Assembly (NCBI GenBank): GCA_021234155.1
Contig: JAJEKV010000016.1
Location: 2,110,001-2,174,000 of the forward strand
Origin: Isoetes taiwanensis
Lineage: Eukaryota; Streptophyta; Lycopodiopsida; Isoetales; Isoetaceae
Length of the DNA stretch: 64,000 nt
Direction: 5' to 3'
Shown: piece after piece, positions 33,604 to 46,468 of the stretch
How the letters are laid out: every line of letters begins with the position of its first letter
Numbering within the stretch: the stretch's first letter is position 1
The notes under the pieces: generated by a model
Told to the model about the DNA's origin: nothing
The model's input: only the letters and a program-made list of their open reading frames with translations
The model's database searches: none
Translations under genes and position numbers: made by a program

Positions 33604-34701
33604 GAACCTAAGCGCCTCAACTCTCGCACATCCACCGACAAACTCCTAGCTATGGACGCTAAAAGGCTAGTGGATCTCCCCCCCTCCAACTTGGTGCTTT
33701 GCTAGCTGGAAGTCCTATTGTGGGGGTGGGAACTGTTTCTTTTGAGTCTTTAATGCACGATCTTGTTTTGTGGATGATTTTGATATATGATCTGGTTCTT
33801 AAGTTTCCATGTTCACTGCATATCATGGAAAGAAACTCTCTCTTGTGCTTAGATCCTTAGCCTAAAGGAATAATGATGCATTTCTTAATATATTCCTAGT
33901 TATAGAGGCCTTGAACCTATTTGGCTCTCAAGTCAAACCCACGTGTGCCTTCATGGACCAACTGGAGGATTGTCATATGCTGAGTAGCAAGGTGACGTCT
34001 AGCTCAATTAAGCACTGATGAGAAATCAACTCTTGCTAGTTGGGATGCCATACAAGACTTCTTAAAAAGGATAGGTGTAATTTGATAAGATAATCACATC
34101 TACTTGTCAGTTGTATTGGTGAAAGCATTTCTTTGGACATATTTCAAAGCTATAGTCCCAAATCATCATTGACTCCTATAAAAAACGAGAGGTGTCCCGA
34201 GGACTCAACAGGCATCCTAAACTATGGGATCAACAGATCCAATTACTGAGGTAGTCCAGGTGCATCTCGTTTCATTTCCAGGTATTCTAACTCAATAGTA
34301 TTGGACATGGTTCCAACATAAGATAATTCACCATCAATAAGGTTACAATCCAGGAGAAAAAAGAACAATTAATTGATTGGGGGGGCTCATATAAGACTTG
34401 TTCCAGCAGGGAATGGAAAAAACATGGAATGTGATTTGTTGAACCTTGGAAGGCGGAAGCCCATCGCCATAGCGGACCAAGCCTTTGCCCGAAACCAGCG
34501 TCGGTAGCATTTTGAATCTTGGCGATTTGTTGAAGCTTGGGCGAAGCCCATCGCCATACCGAAAAGATTGCTTGCAGAGGAAGAAAAGGCACATGTCCTG
34601 TAATTCGATGCAGTCAATTCTAAATCCATCCAGTTGCAAAATGACGTCACACACATGCTGGTTTAGTTTTTGGGTTGCCCCTAGGGGGGCAAGCCCTTGT
34701 T

Positions 34702-34779
34702 GATAATGGGTTTTGGCATATTCCAAGTATATGTCAATATATATGCGGAATATACCAATGGCGCTAAAACCCATTATTG
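34702..34779. repeat. Imperfect inverted repeat (hairpin)
   Basis: ATAATGGGTTTTGGC near 34703 pairs with GCTAAAACCCATTAT near 34763, and ATATTCC pairs with GGAATAT further in. The arms are interrupted by a bulge on the right side. Confidence 0.6.
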
Positions 34780-35149
34780 AGGGTAAATTGGCGGTCAAAA
34801 TCCGTTTCTGGCTTTGAACCCCTCACGAGCCGGTTATCCGGACTCACATTTTTACATTTCCATATCCAAGCTATCAACTCCGTGAGAGATAAGCCAATAT
34901 AATCGTCTTTGCAATTATCATGGCCCATGCCAAGCTTGATCAAGGCCGTGTTGCTATTATATTGCACAAACATGATGGGGGTTTGGTTGTGAAGAGTCAC
35001 AATTATGTCTTTATTAGGTTCTTAAAGCATGTGCAATGATGAACATTCTTCCATAGTTGAGAGTTATTCATTCTTTGGATCTTTGAATTGCGATTTGCAT
35101 TGTAATAATATTGACACATATGGGAAAAATAGAGGCATGCATTTGTTTT

Positions 35150-36906
35150 TCTATTTTGCCTAGTAAAGATGTGGTATCACGGGGAGCAATGATTGCGAGG
35201 ATATGCTCATCATGGAGAATGTCATTTGGCATTTCGGTTCTTTGAGAGGATGCAAGAAGAAGGCATCAAACCAAATTTAATATTGTGGAATGCAATCATC
35301 TCAACAGTATGCACAATTTGGTAAGGGTGTTTAGGCTCTTCAATGATTTCGAGGGATATGAAAGCGGGGCATAAAACCAGGGCTGCGTTACATTTCTTGA
35401 TGTCTTGAAAGCATGTGCATGTATAGGTGCAATAAAAGAAGGAATACTCATTCACAAGGAGATTATGGAAAATGCACTCCAATCGGGGAGTTTTAGATAG
35501 CACCTGGTTGAATGTATGCCAAGTGTGGTAATATAGATGCGACATTCAAAGTCTTTGATGCAATGCCGGAGAAAGATGTGGTGTCGTGGACTACAATGAT
35601 TGCGGGATCGTCCAACTTGGACAAGGTAAACCGGCCCTAGAATGTTTTGAGAAGATGCGGGAGGAAGGCATCAAAGCTAATGAAGTCACATTTTCTCTTG
35701 CTTTGAAAGCATGTATTCGATAGCAAAGCGCAAGCTTATTCATCTTTGAAGTAATAAAAACGGTTTCCAATCGGATAATGTTCGAGGAATACCCGATAGA
35801 TATATGCCAAATATGGGGACAAAGGAGAGAGGCTTCCAAATCCTTGAGGAGATCTCGACAAAGATGTGATATCATGGGGTGCAATTGTTTGCGGCATGGG
35901 AAAGCTTCTCGGCTATAGATCATTTTCGAGAAAATGCAAGAGAAGCGGTGTGAAAACAAATGAAGTCATATTCTTGAGCATTTTGAAAGCATGTGGAAGC
36001 ATAGGGCGATTTATGAAGGGAGGATAGTCCATAGTCAAGTTATAAAAATAGATACCAGTTGGACATTTGCATGGGGAATACACTATTAGATATGTATGCC
36101 AAGTGTAACAGATCTTGAAGAGGCAGATAGAGTCTTCAATGAATTGCATAGTCCAAATGTAGTGTCATGGGATGCAATTATTACAGGGGTATCTTAGCAG
36201 GGAGGCGGTCTTATGGCTCTCGGAATATTTTGAGAAAATGCAACATAAAAACATAGAGCCAAGCGAGAATCACATTTTGAGTGTTTTGAAAGCTTGTGCT
36301 AGTATAGCACTTTGGAACAAGGGAGATGTATTCTTGATCACATTAGAAGAACTGGGTACACTTAGACACTTTCTTGGGTAATATTTTAGTTGATATGTTC
36401 ACTAAATGTGGAAATCTGGAGGAAGCCCATGATATTTTTAATCAATTGCCTGATCGAGATGTAGTTTCATGGGGTGCAATCATTGGAGGGTATGCCCAAC
36501 ATGGGAAAGGCTTTCAGGCCCCTGGATCATTTTGAACAAATGGAGCAGGAGGGTGTGATGCCGGACAAGGTTTTATTTGCTAATGTACTTGTTGCATGCG
36601 GTCATCTTTGGCCTAGTGGATCAAGGTCCATTCTATTTTATCTCCATGAAAGAATATTATGGACTAATGCCAAATGCTTCTCATATCACTTGCTTAGTTG
36701 ATCTTCTAGGCCGTGCGGGATGTCTTGATGAGGCTTTAGATTTACTTCGAACTGATATTGTGGGGTGGACAACTTTGCTCGGTGCTTATCAATTGCATGG
36801 CGGCATCCAAATAGCAAGACATTGCTTTGAACAACTTGTCCATCTGAATGACTTCAATCTTGGTGGTTCCGGTGGTTATGTTCTCTTGTCAAATATTTAT
36901 CTTTGA
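35150..36906 (+). pseudogene. PLS-class pentatricopeptide repeat (PPR) gene remnant
   Basis: PPR proteins bind organellar RNA. Repeats are visible in all three frames: RMQEEGIKPN, ECFEKMREEGIKANEVTFSL, NVVSWDAIITG, NILVDMFTKCGNLEEAHDIF, DRDVVSWGAIIGGYAQHGKG and EQMEQEGVMPDKVLFANVLV. The last part has an E-type region (HITCLVDLLGRAGCLDEALD, GWTTLLGAYQLHGG, GGYVLLSNIYL) and stops at 36904-36906 without a DYW domain. Many frameshifts and stops interrupt the reading, so it is a pseudogene or an error-rich copy. The MQ.EGI.P.. and ..KACGS style is common in ferns and mosses, which supports the assignment of the organism. Confidence 0.85.
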
Positions 36907-39900
36907 TATGGGCATGTTGGAAGAGAAAATAATGGAGAATACCTGGAATGAGTAGTCAGGCCAGCAATTTTTGAAGTCATTTATAATTCATCAAAGTACA
37001 GCTGGCAGCAGACAGTAAGTTCTTTTAAAGATGGCACTAGAGCATGCCTTAGTTCCATTTTTACTTCCTCCTGTGAAAGGGCGGATTACCTAAACCTAAA
37101 TCCAGTGGGGATGTACGGTTGTCTTCTATGGACTTCCTTGTTACAATTTTTTAGAATTGGCAGTTTGAGCAAGGGGATGCAGGCAAAACATATGGAAAAA
37201 GGATAAACTTTTCCAATGCTTATAAAAACACTCTAGCGTTTTCATGTTTGGCCATATAGACAAATAGTGCCATGGAAAAGATAATTCTATAGCATTACTG
37301 TTGTTGTTTGAGAGTTAGAAGCAGTGGAAGCTCATGGTTGGCATTTTGGGTAAGATTCTGGACTTTTCATTATCTTCTATTTGGGGTGTATTTGGAGTTA
37401 GTGGCTACGGCTGATGGAAAGGAAAGCAGTTCCGGTCATGTTAGCCTTCCTGTTGCATCAAGAGTACTAGCACCTTGGCAAATGGGACATGGAGGAAGGA
37501 AAAAAGTTACTAAAGGATCTATTATGATTCCAATATGAACACACTTTGGTATGGGATGTTAAGGAATCATATTGCCCTCCCAAGCTACCTGCATGATGTT
37601 TGAGCATTCCAAAATGAACTTGGGACATGAATACTGTTTATTGAAACAACTTTATGATACATTTTATACTTGACATGGAGGCGAGGACACAAGTATTGCT
37701 TTCAATGTCCATGAATATCTCGAATCTAGTAGAATGTAAATATGCCAATAGTCAAGGAAAGCTCTTACAGTTTCTATTTTATAGCTAGGAAATGTGCCCA
37801 AGCAATTTGGATGTTGGTTGCAACGCACACTCTGACCTGAAATTGGGAGCAATATCGATTGGATGCCTTGAGCGAAATAGCGCCACTTGGTGATCTCACA
37901 TTGCATTATTATATTTATCAAATCCATGAATCTAACTAAAATTTCAAGCATTGATCAAGTATTCATCTCTTTGCAGTGATTTTTCTCATCACTTGCAAGG
38001 TAAACTATTGTTATCATTTACTTACATATTATGTTTTTCGACTAGTTATAATTGACTAATTTGCTTCCAAGGATATGCCGATCTTTAGCAGGGTTGCCTA
38101 ACCCGAGGTGCACACTTTGCTGCAATTCTAGCTATGCCACGTGTATGCCAAGAGTATGCCATGTCATCATATTTCACTTTCGACCATTAGATTTCTATAT
38201 TTTTGCATCGATGGCTATTAAAATTAGATATCCATTGAAATTATCTTTTTGCTTCTCTTTCCACGTGTATCCAACCCGATGTCAACCAGCTCTTCCTCTT
38301 TCCAACAAAACCACCAAAAAAACCTAAAAGAATCTCCACGAAGCATATCCTTGTGATGATTGCCTCATCCCCAATATCCAAGTCTCCTACTTTTCTGATT
38401 TAAATAAAGTTATTCCCTGCATACGTATTATAACAAGTGACAATTTGCCATAAATTTCTGACTCCAAATTGGACAAAAAACCACAAAAGTTTTAGTACTA
38501 TTATAATATGTTGCTCCTCATAAGCCAGAATAATGCTAGCACGAACTTCATAAAATCCTTATAAATTTGATAAATATAAACATGATTACAAAAGTTAATT
38601 TGGGCCTAAGAACACAATTTCTTTTGCCACTATACTTGGATCAATTTAAAAAAAAAAATTTGCTTTTGTGATAACAAATTCCTTTTTATGATCCTAAAAA
38701 TGCTCTCGTGATGTCATATTGTAGTATTTGGCATGGTCTTTAAAGCGTAACAAGGCTGTAAATGGGTGTGCAAACGTGGTTGGAATAGTTGATCGTGGGC
38801 ATATGTCATATGCTTTAAAATATAACCAAGACAACTTGAGATTTCAAGATCTTGTAGGAAAGAGGAAGGCATTTAAAATTAAGACATTCATACGTGGTAT
38901 ATGTGTTGATATTGTCATTGGATATTTGTTCTGGCTAATCTATAGCTATGCCACAAAAGCGTGACTTTATGAATGTTGGCACATCACATTACTACTCCCA
39001 TTTGATTATTTTACGAACTCACTTGAATATTCTAGTTTATTCTTGTATTTAGTTTGTCTCTTTTTTTTTTTTTGTTTGAAGGCAAGGTTGGTGGGACTTG
39101 CACCCACCCACGTCTCCCACCCGATGGTAGGTTTTTGTCATAATCAATGTCTATGGTGCTAAGATCATTGGTGAGACTAGCCAAATACTTTTTCTATTCC
39201 TAACCATTAGAGTTGTATCCATGTGCAAATGCATTGTACTCTAGAGTATGTATATATTGTTGTATAGGAGCACAACTCATATATGGGATATGCTTTGTAA
39301 AACCTTTAAGTAATTATAAATTGTATGGTAATTATAAATTGTATGGTGCGTCGTATGCTAGGGCAAATTTTTCATCCGTTTATTTTTATCTATGCAAGGG
39401 TGCTTCTCACACTTCACAATTATATTTAGGCCACTTCACCCTCAAAAGCCGGAGGCAACCCTCTGTCTTTGACACCTTGTTTTTTTTCCTTTTATTTTTT
39501 ATAGGACACATGTAGATGCGCCTTTTTTCTGGGGCAGAAATATTAGCCTCAAACAAAAATGAGGCTGCTTTATATATGTATTGATAAGATACACACTCAC
39601 ACATCACATCAAACGGAGGAGGAGGAGGAGGAGGAGGAGGAGGAGGAGGAGGAGGAGGAGGAGGAGGAGGAGGAGGAGGAGGAGGAGGAGGAGGAGGAGG
39701 AGGACCATTTCTTACTCCAAGTGGGCATTATTCTCTTTTTGGAGAATCTTGCTATCGATGAACATGTGGCCGAACAAAGCCTACTGCAACTGAGTTCAGG
39801 GTAGTTACACCATTCCCGCATTGGGTGTAGAAGGTCCAAGAGAAGAGCTATACATCAAGAGGTTGAAGAACACAAGGTTCTTTTGTATCGTATTCCATTG

Positions 39901-40745
39901 AGCTAATGCCAATTGTTCCTTACTCACCACTCATTTAACGCTAAAACCAGCTAATCTGTGAGAGACACACACCCACCAACATTGCTTATTGGGTCCTTCC
40001 CCCAATCATCTTATATTGACTCGCATTGATAGTTCGAACTCGGGATCCATTTGTATCTAATTAGTGTATTACCAGTAGATAATAAAATGTACTATTATCA
40101 CTAGAGAATATAATCAATGAGACGTTATACAGCAATTTCAACATTACTATTATACAATACAAGAAAATGATCTAGCTCAAGAATTTATACCAATTAGTAT
40201 AAATGTTTATTGGGTTGGATAGCTTATCTTATTCACATCTCTATTCATGTGAAAAATATTACCATAATGGAAATAGGTGGCATTTACCATTATGTTAAAA
40301 TTTAACTCTTCGCACCTTACCCAATATATGAATAAATTACTGTCGTTGGCACCAACTGTTATGTTAAAAATTTAACATAAGGAATTTGATTTAAAAAAAG
40401 GAAAAATGCTTCCACTCCACGTATGCAAAATATTAAGTAAATGGCCAACAATACGAATTCAGTTAAAAAGCAGCTCACACCGACTATGATATTAGTGGCT
40501 AACATGATGGATTTTGCTAAAACTAAGTTCACACATAAGTTATTATGTTAATGGCTGACACAAAAAAATGTAACTGTCTTAAGTGTGCTCTCAATGAGGG
40601 ATTAATATTTGCACTACAACCATTAAATTTTTTAAGAAAATGTTATTAATTAACATTTGCACTACAACCATTAAATTTTTTTTAGGAAAATGTTAATTTT
40701 TAATATAACAAAATCATGTGTGAACAACAACTTCAACGGGACTAA
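36907..40745. other. AT-rich intergenic region, no gene seen
   Basis: Short homopolymer runs (A near 38650, T near 39061-39074), the (GGA)n run at 39615-39704, and a duplicated segment at 40607-40690 (CATTTGCACTACAACCATTA occurs twice about 48 bp apart). No frame has protein-like composition. Confidence 0.5.
39615..39704 (+). repeat. (GGA)n microsatellite, about 30 copies
   Basis: Uninterrupted for about 90 bp, giving apparent Glu, Arg or Ser homopolymer frames that are artefacts. Confidence 0.97.
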
Positions 40746-40934
40746 GGGTGCTTTCCCACGGGAGCGGGGAGAAAACCTCCAGGTTTACTGAAGGTCTGGT
40801 CTGCTATTCCGATGTTCCCATGAGCTAAGATGAGTGGATGAGGTTAAGAACCTCATTTGTAAGGTAATCCCGGGGATTACTTTTGGACCTGGGACTGACC
40901 TCATCCAGGTCCGTCCGTCCATGGGAAAGCACCC
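40746..40934. mobile_element. PIF/Harbinger-type MITE
   Basis: 189 bp. The left end is GGGTGCTTTCCCACGGG and the right end is ATGGGAAAGCACCC, inverted over 13 bp and near-inverted beyond. It is flanked on both sides by TAA (40743-40745 and 40935-40937), the 3-bp target duplication typical of PIF/Harbinger. It has no coding capacity. Confidence 0.85.
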
Positions 40935-41739
40935 TAAATCTGTTAAAAATTAACCGCCTTGGGCCTAACAGAATTTTATATTGGGGGAGGTGCAAACTCA
41001 ATTAGCTTAACAATCAAGTACAACCAAGCGCTATATCATAACCTCCACATGTCAAATGCTACAATGCATGGGGTAAGCACATGGCCAACACTCATATTAT
41101 AACTTCCATAGTCGAACGAAAAAACCATCAATCTTCTTTTTTTCCATCTGATTCAGAACTAAGCCTTACATAAATGAACAGCCTATTTCTTCAAAGCAGC
41201 GCATCTTACTGGACACATCCCCACCAGGTATAGAAAGATCAATGCTTCATGACCAACTCTTACGTTGGCTGAATAATTGAGCAATCTATAAAACAATGCT
41301 CAACCGTCTCATCTGCATAATGGAACAACCTATTTCAACGTCTCGATAATATTACGTGGTTTATCCTCGGTGCCTTATGGATCCCTTAACTAAGATGATC
41401 CTGAACTTGAGCTTCTGGAGGAAAACATTTCTTCACATTGTAATATAAAATGGTCCTTCCTAGACAGCATTCTGAAGCTGGCTGACATTCTCAAAAGAGC
41501 AGGGGTCACCACATGCATCTTCCTGACTCCATGCTTCTCTGTGCAATAACTGTTCAGAAACACGATTTAATTCCCCCTCCCAGCTATTCGAAGATAGACA
41601 AACATTACCCATGCTTAAGCCAAAATGATTGACACGCTATTTATAATCCTTTAGAACATTGGCAAGGAGCAATTTTCTTGTCTGTTCAAGACGAACCGTA
41701 ATTCAGAATGCCTTCAGCCACAGTAAAGAAGCCCGCGCA
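40935..41739. other. Downstream region of the OCRE/G-patch gene
   Basis: No gene; the 3' UTR of the minus-strand gene probably extends into it. Confidence 0.4.
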
Positions 41740-44700
41740 TCAATCCCGCCTCCAGCCTAAACCTGCTTGTCCAACATTACTAAATGCCTGAAGAGGAGAC
41801 AAGATTCCATCCCCCTTGCCCCCCAATCTTTGGCCCTGGAGATAAGATGATACAATGGCATCAGAAATATTATTTGGACCAGTATATGCATCGTTCTCTT
41901 TAACACAAATTACGACACACCAATTTGCACAATCATAGAGCTGTGGTTTTAGGGTTATGCAAGGTGGTATGCCCTTTATAATTAAGATCATCTCATCCAG
42001 TGCAGCCTTCTGAATTGGACCAGTTCATTAGCATGAGTTGGAGGGCTGCAAAAATATGATGCTGATGAAGCAAGATTGCTACATTGACCACGCACTTTTA
42101 AAGAATCCTAACTACACTTATTGCAAGCCATGCTCCAAGTTTCTAAGTAGCTGTCTTCACTACATTTAAAGAGAAGAATCACATGTATAAACTAGCACTA
42201 AAAATTCAAGCTTTACAGGAACAAACTACCTGATTATTTTTTTATGGCAACAATAGAGATATCATGATCTGGGAGAAATACTTTTGTACAGGAAAGAAGG
42301 TTATATTAACGTCTATATGAAAGACCACTTGGGTCTAAGAATTGTTTTGGGAGGGAGATTTCATGTTCATGATTAGCTACACCCTCTTATAAGCAGTATT
42401 TTAGGCACTACTTAGGGAGCAATGCTGACAGTAAGTCTCCACTCAAGAGAAAGGGCAATGGTATGGGTCTTCCATCTTCTAATGCAACTCGCTCATCGAG
42501 CTCAGTTGCAACTGGATCCATTGGGCCAGACAATGATGAGGATCCTTCCTACTTTGAAAACAGCAATCTACAAACTGAGAAACCTGAAACGTAAGCATAG
42601 AGTACAAAACAACTTAAGGGTTTCCACTTCATTTGGGTACCATCGCACGTGCCCAATAAATACCTAGCCTTCAAAAGTATCCATGTGGTGGGTAAAAGAA
42701 TCCTCATAAAGATGTTAATAATAAAAGTAAGATGTTCTTTACCCCGTTCAGACTAATAATCATCATGAGTACTAAACAACTGGAAGATGCAATCTAGGCC
42801 AGCTCGTGGTTCTCCATTCTCCAATGAAGTGGTCATGACTAGAAGTGGCTTTCAATGATTTTCAACTGATGTAACAGTATTATCAATTTCAACGGCACAA
42901 ACATATATGTCTGTTATTTGAACCACAAATTCTTCTAACATGAAACAATTGTAATTTGCAGCCCATCTGTGATAGTGGTCAAAGCAAACCTTTTGTTCCA
43001 ATCTACGCCATCGTGTTCAAGCTTGTTATGAAAAGTCTGGATATGAAGCATTCTCCTAGAGCAAATACGAATCGCTATTCGAAATACTACCTTAGGAATG
43101 TCAAAGCATTGCTTTCAAGCAATGCACTGTTATTGCATGTTACATAAAAATTTGAGACCTGGCATGATCATCAACTCACACGAAGAATGGCATAGAGGAA
43201 TATGAAACTCACTTCATCTATTGACCCACAAGTTAGCATTCCGAAGACATGAGCAGAGGGGATGAATTATGGGCTCTTTCTGAGGGCAGTCATCCTTTCC
43301 CATTCACAAGTCATTTGATAATCTGTGATTGTAATAGATGCAAATCTTTTGTTCCATGCATACCTCTTTCCATCCCATGTTTTTTAGCAATTTCCTCCCA
43401 ATATTATCACCACCAAGTGGAGGTACAAAGGACGCTTCCCTCAAAGCATTTCCAACCTCAGTTTTTGCATCAGCCTCCACCTTTTCCAACTCGCGTACAG
43501 AAATGAATTTTTGGCCAGGCCCACCTCCAAATCCTCCATGAAGAACCCTCCGATCTGCTGCCCGATCACGATACTGTTGTTTCCTCTGAATGCATATTTC
43601 CAGATGAGAATGAGATTGTCTACAAATGGCCAGTCATCATTTAACAAAGATACCTTTTCATGCTCCACAGATTCGTTCCTTGTCATCACATGAATTGAAT
43701 TGAGCTTTTGTCTCTACAAACACAAAGTCACAACACAAATGCCTCTTAGCCATGTTTTCCCATATTCATTTGGGTGGAAAGAAAAATAAAACAGGATAAC
43801 TTAGTTCATAACTTTTTTTCAAAATATGCAAAAGCGTTTTGGACTTCAAGATGTGAAGTTTGTCTTCTATGCTATTCTGATGTGAAGATGCCTTCAAACA
43901 GGTTTTGATTATTATTTAGATACTTCAAAAACACCTGAATTGCGCACTGGAAGCTCTTCATTAGTCAAAAAGACTTGTTATATCTTCTACCATGTTGAAT
44001 AAAGAGTTGTTTTTATGTACCTATAGATGTTGGTCTAAAGTGCTATGGATTACATGTACGTAAATCAAATTCAATGAATCCAGTCGATCCTTAATCTCGT
44101 ACTCTGGCCATTGCAACAATCCTAGTCATTACATGAAGCCTGATTGCAGTGCCTGAAGCTATGATTTTGATGGAAGAAGAGAATCAATCTCCTGGAATCC
44201 ATTTCTTTCTTGCATGTGTAATGTTTCTCTCTCATCAACATTTTACTCAACTCTACTAGAAATTTCAGCATTTCTTAAAAGCAACCACTACACTAAGCTC
44301 AAAATCTACCTTCAAAGGGGCTCTAACGCCAGACAATATGTGATCCATGTTTGGTACAAAGGGCTTTGAAATACAAACTTCTTTACAAATCTGACTGCTT
44401 GCTTCATCTGGACAATCTTGTTTGACTGCAGAGGCCAGTAAAGGAAAACCCCAGTTCATTGTTGGATTTGCTGAATCATACATGGTAACAGTTGCAAGAT
44501 ATTTGGAGCTTGGTCTATGTAGCAAATATATCCTTCCTGTAAAATACACATAGTTGTGATAATCATCATCAAATGACTGCAACAAATGTCTCAACAGGAT
44601 ACCTGATGAGACCTTTACTAAGTCAAGATAAGTTTCACAAATGGGGCTGGTCTTGATCAATCCGCTTGAGCCTCTCAAAGAAGGATGGAATTTAGCCGCA

Positions 44701-45859
44701 GGACGAACCAATCGGCCTACTAAACGTAAGTCTGAGGACTTCCCACATGTTGTAAACCAATCCCATAAGTCTATGACATGAACGGACAATTGGTCTTTTA
44801 CGCATGCCCTTACCACTTGCCCGAATTGTGCTTGCCACTGCTGTTCTTTTTCTTCATTCAAGAGACGTTCCTCTTCACAAGGACTCCCAATATGCAATGA
44901 ACAGCTGTCTGCAATCCCTTTATTATTGCAAAGGATATCTTCTTCCACTTTCTCTAACGCATTGACAATGTCACAGCTTCTTGGAACTAATGGACTTTCT
45001 GATTTACTGTTCTCTTCATCAGAAAGAGGAAGAAACACCTTGTCCATGCACTCACCTGTGGAATGACCACTAGATATAGTTTTGGTTGTTTCAGAATGGT
45101 AGCTGCAAGGCCCATTCTGAGAGGGATTGGTTCTATAACCTTGCAGAAATTTCTCAATCAAGGTTTCTTCAACCCTGCCAGAAGTGATGAACATTCATTT
45201 TCACCTTCCTCAAAATCGCACCCAATAATATATACATACCATCCTGAACATGGTTTGATGTCTGATAGAGCATCCTCATCACACTGTGAATTCTCATGAA
45301 TTTCTCCTGCCACATAAGAAGATCACCTCTTAGTGGACAGTGGATGCTACAACAACAATCAAATGAAGTTCTGCAGAAGAGCCAGTCAAAATGGAATTTA
45401 CTGCATTAATCAGCAAAGCAACAGAGAGGAAATGGCCTTCACTGGCCTTACCATTGTAAGAGACTTACTTGTATCTGGGTATTCATAGTCTGATCTCTGG
45501 TTTTCAGAGGATCCTTCATAGAGATAATATGCCCTTGAGCTTCTGTCGTAGTACCAGTAAGAAGAAAGACGTGCATCATAATGCCAGAGGGGAAACTGAG
45601 AATCGATGTTTTCAACATTGGATGATGTAGTCAATGAACAGCAATTTCGAATTACTCTATTACATTGAATATCTTCCTCAGCTACTTCATTGCCCAATGA
45701 TTCTATATTTGCATTCTCTTGTACCCCTGGAGACCCAAGTGGTTTATATACCCCATTACTTAGACTATAATATACCCCGGTACTACTGCAATAATACCAT
45801 TCCGCAACTGGATCGTAGTAGAAGCCGGATCTGCCATAAAAATTGCAGTCTTTCCACAT
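41740..45859 (-). CDS. OCRE and G-patch domain protein, probable RNA-processing factor
   Basis: Six exons join in phase with GT-AG introns: 45469-45859, 45240-45306, 44603-45174, 44310-44536, 43364-43585, 41740-41835, giving about 524 aa. Exon 1 encodes two OCRE-like aromatic repeats (GFYYDPVAEWYYCSSTGVYY; WHYDARLSSYWYYDRSSRAY). The middle has a conserved plant segment (LRLVGRLVRPAAKFHPSLRG; YLLHRPSSKYLATVTMYDSA). Exon 5 carries YRDRAADRRVLHGGFGVGPG, the motif that precedes G-patches in RBM5/SUA/AGGF1 relatives. The G-patch itself is split across the last intron: GGDNIGRKLLKNMGWKE then GQRLGGKGDGILSPLQAF and AGLGWRRD-stop. OCRE/G-patch proteins usually act in pre-mRNA splicing in the nucleus. 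No RRM or FHA was found. An upstream TGA in frame supports the ATG at 45859, unless an earlier exon exists. Confidence 0.88.
42415..42591 (+). other. Exon-like segment inside an intron of the opposite-strand gene
   Basis: After an acceptor-like TTAG at 42411-42414, a frame runs SNADSKSPLKRKGNGMGLPS, then SSSVATGSIGPDNDEDPSYF and ends before a donor-like GTAAGC. Composition looks like real protein. It lies in the 1.5-kb last intron of the OCRE/G-patch gene. No partner exons identified; product unknown. Confidence 0.3.
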
Positions 45860-46468
45860 TTTAGGGAAATATCCATATGATGTTGTTGATCATAATGCAT
45901 CAAACAATCAGGTTACTAAAACAAGCTATGAGTGAGAACTGAGAGAGGAGGTACTCTCATAGGAATGCTACCAAGACAGGATAATATTCTACAAAGCAGA
46001 AACGGAAGAGAGGAAAGAGATGATAGAGCTCGCATGTAACCCAAATAACACAAATAGACATTCCATATAATGCTTTAGCGTCAAATACGACCTCTGATGC
46101 TTAAGCACATGTATTATAAATTCAAGAAGCTTGACACTTTCTAACCAGAAGTGTCAATTGGGCGGAGGCCACATACCCTTCATGATAAAATAGAGAAGCA
46201 GACGAATCCCACACGTAGCCTGAATTTTCGTCGGTATCAAGAGGCCCGATATCCTGTGTCATTCTCGGTTGTTAAATTGTTGAAAATGACGCTCCTGTGC
46301 CGCATCTTCCATCCGTTGAGGCAAATGTCTGGAATACATGTTCTGTTGTACAAAATCGATATTTGCTTCCTACAGTTAGTGCTTGCTTTTCTGGTGCACT
46401 TTCCAGAATTCATTTCAATTCAACTGGATGGAAGTTTTATTAAACCAGGGTTTTGCCCTAGGTAGCTC
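45860..46468. other. Upstream region of the OCRE/G-patch gene
   Basis: Probable promoter and 5' UTR; ends at the Mutator-like element. A frame at 46151-46465 on the plus strand is not recognisable. Confidence 0.45.

Larger units (their letters stand above)
32881..34700. other. Intergenic with simple repeats
   Basis: No gene. Holds the TTGTACGTACAA repeats near 33300 and a CCT run at 33576-33603, followed by a short frame MDAKRLVDLPPSNLVLC that ends at once. It also has a duplicated segment (GAAGCCCATCGCCATA at about 34461 and 34544), which is why overlapping frames on the minus strand look repetitive. Confidence 0.45.

Noticed and set aside
34287-34798. Overlapping minus-strand frames with RYGDGL repeats
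   Set aside because: They mirror a DNA duplication containing GAAGCCCATCGCCATA, and two frames are open at once.
39559-39839. Glu-, Arg- and Ser-homopolymer proteins
   Set aside because: By-products of the (GGA)n microsatellite in three frames.
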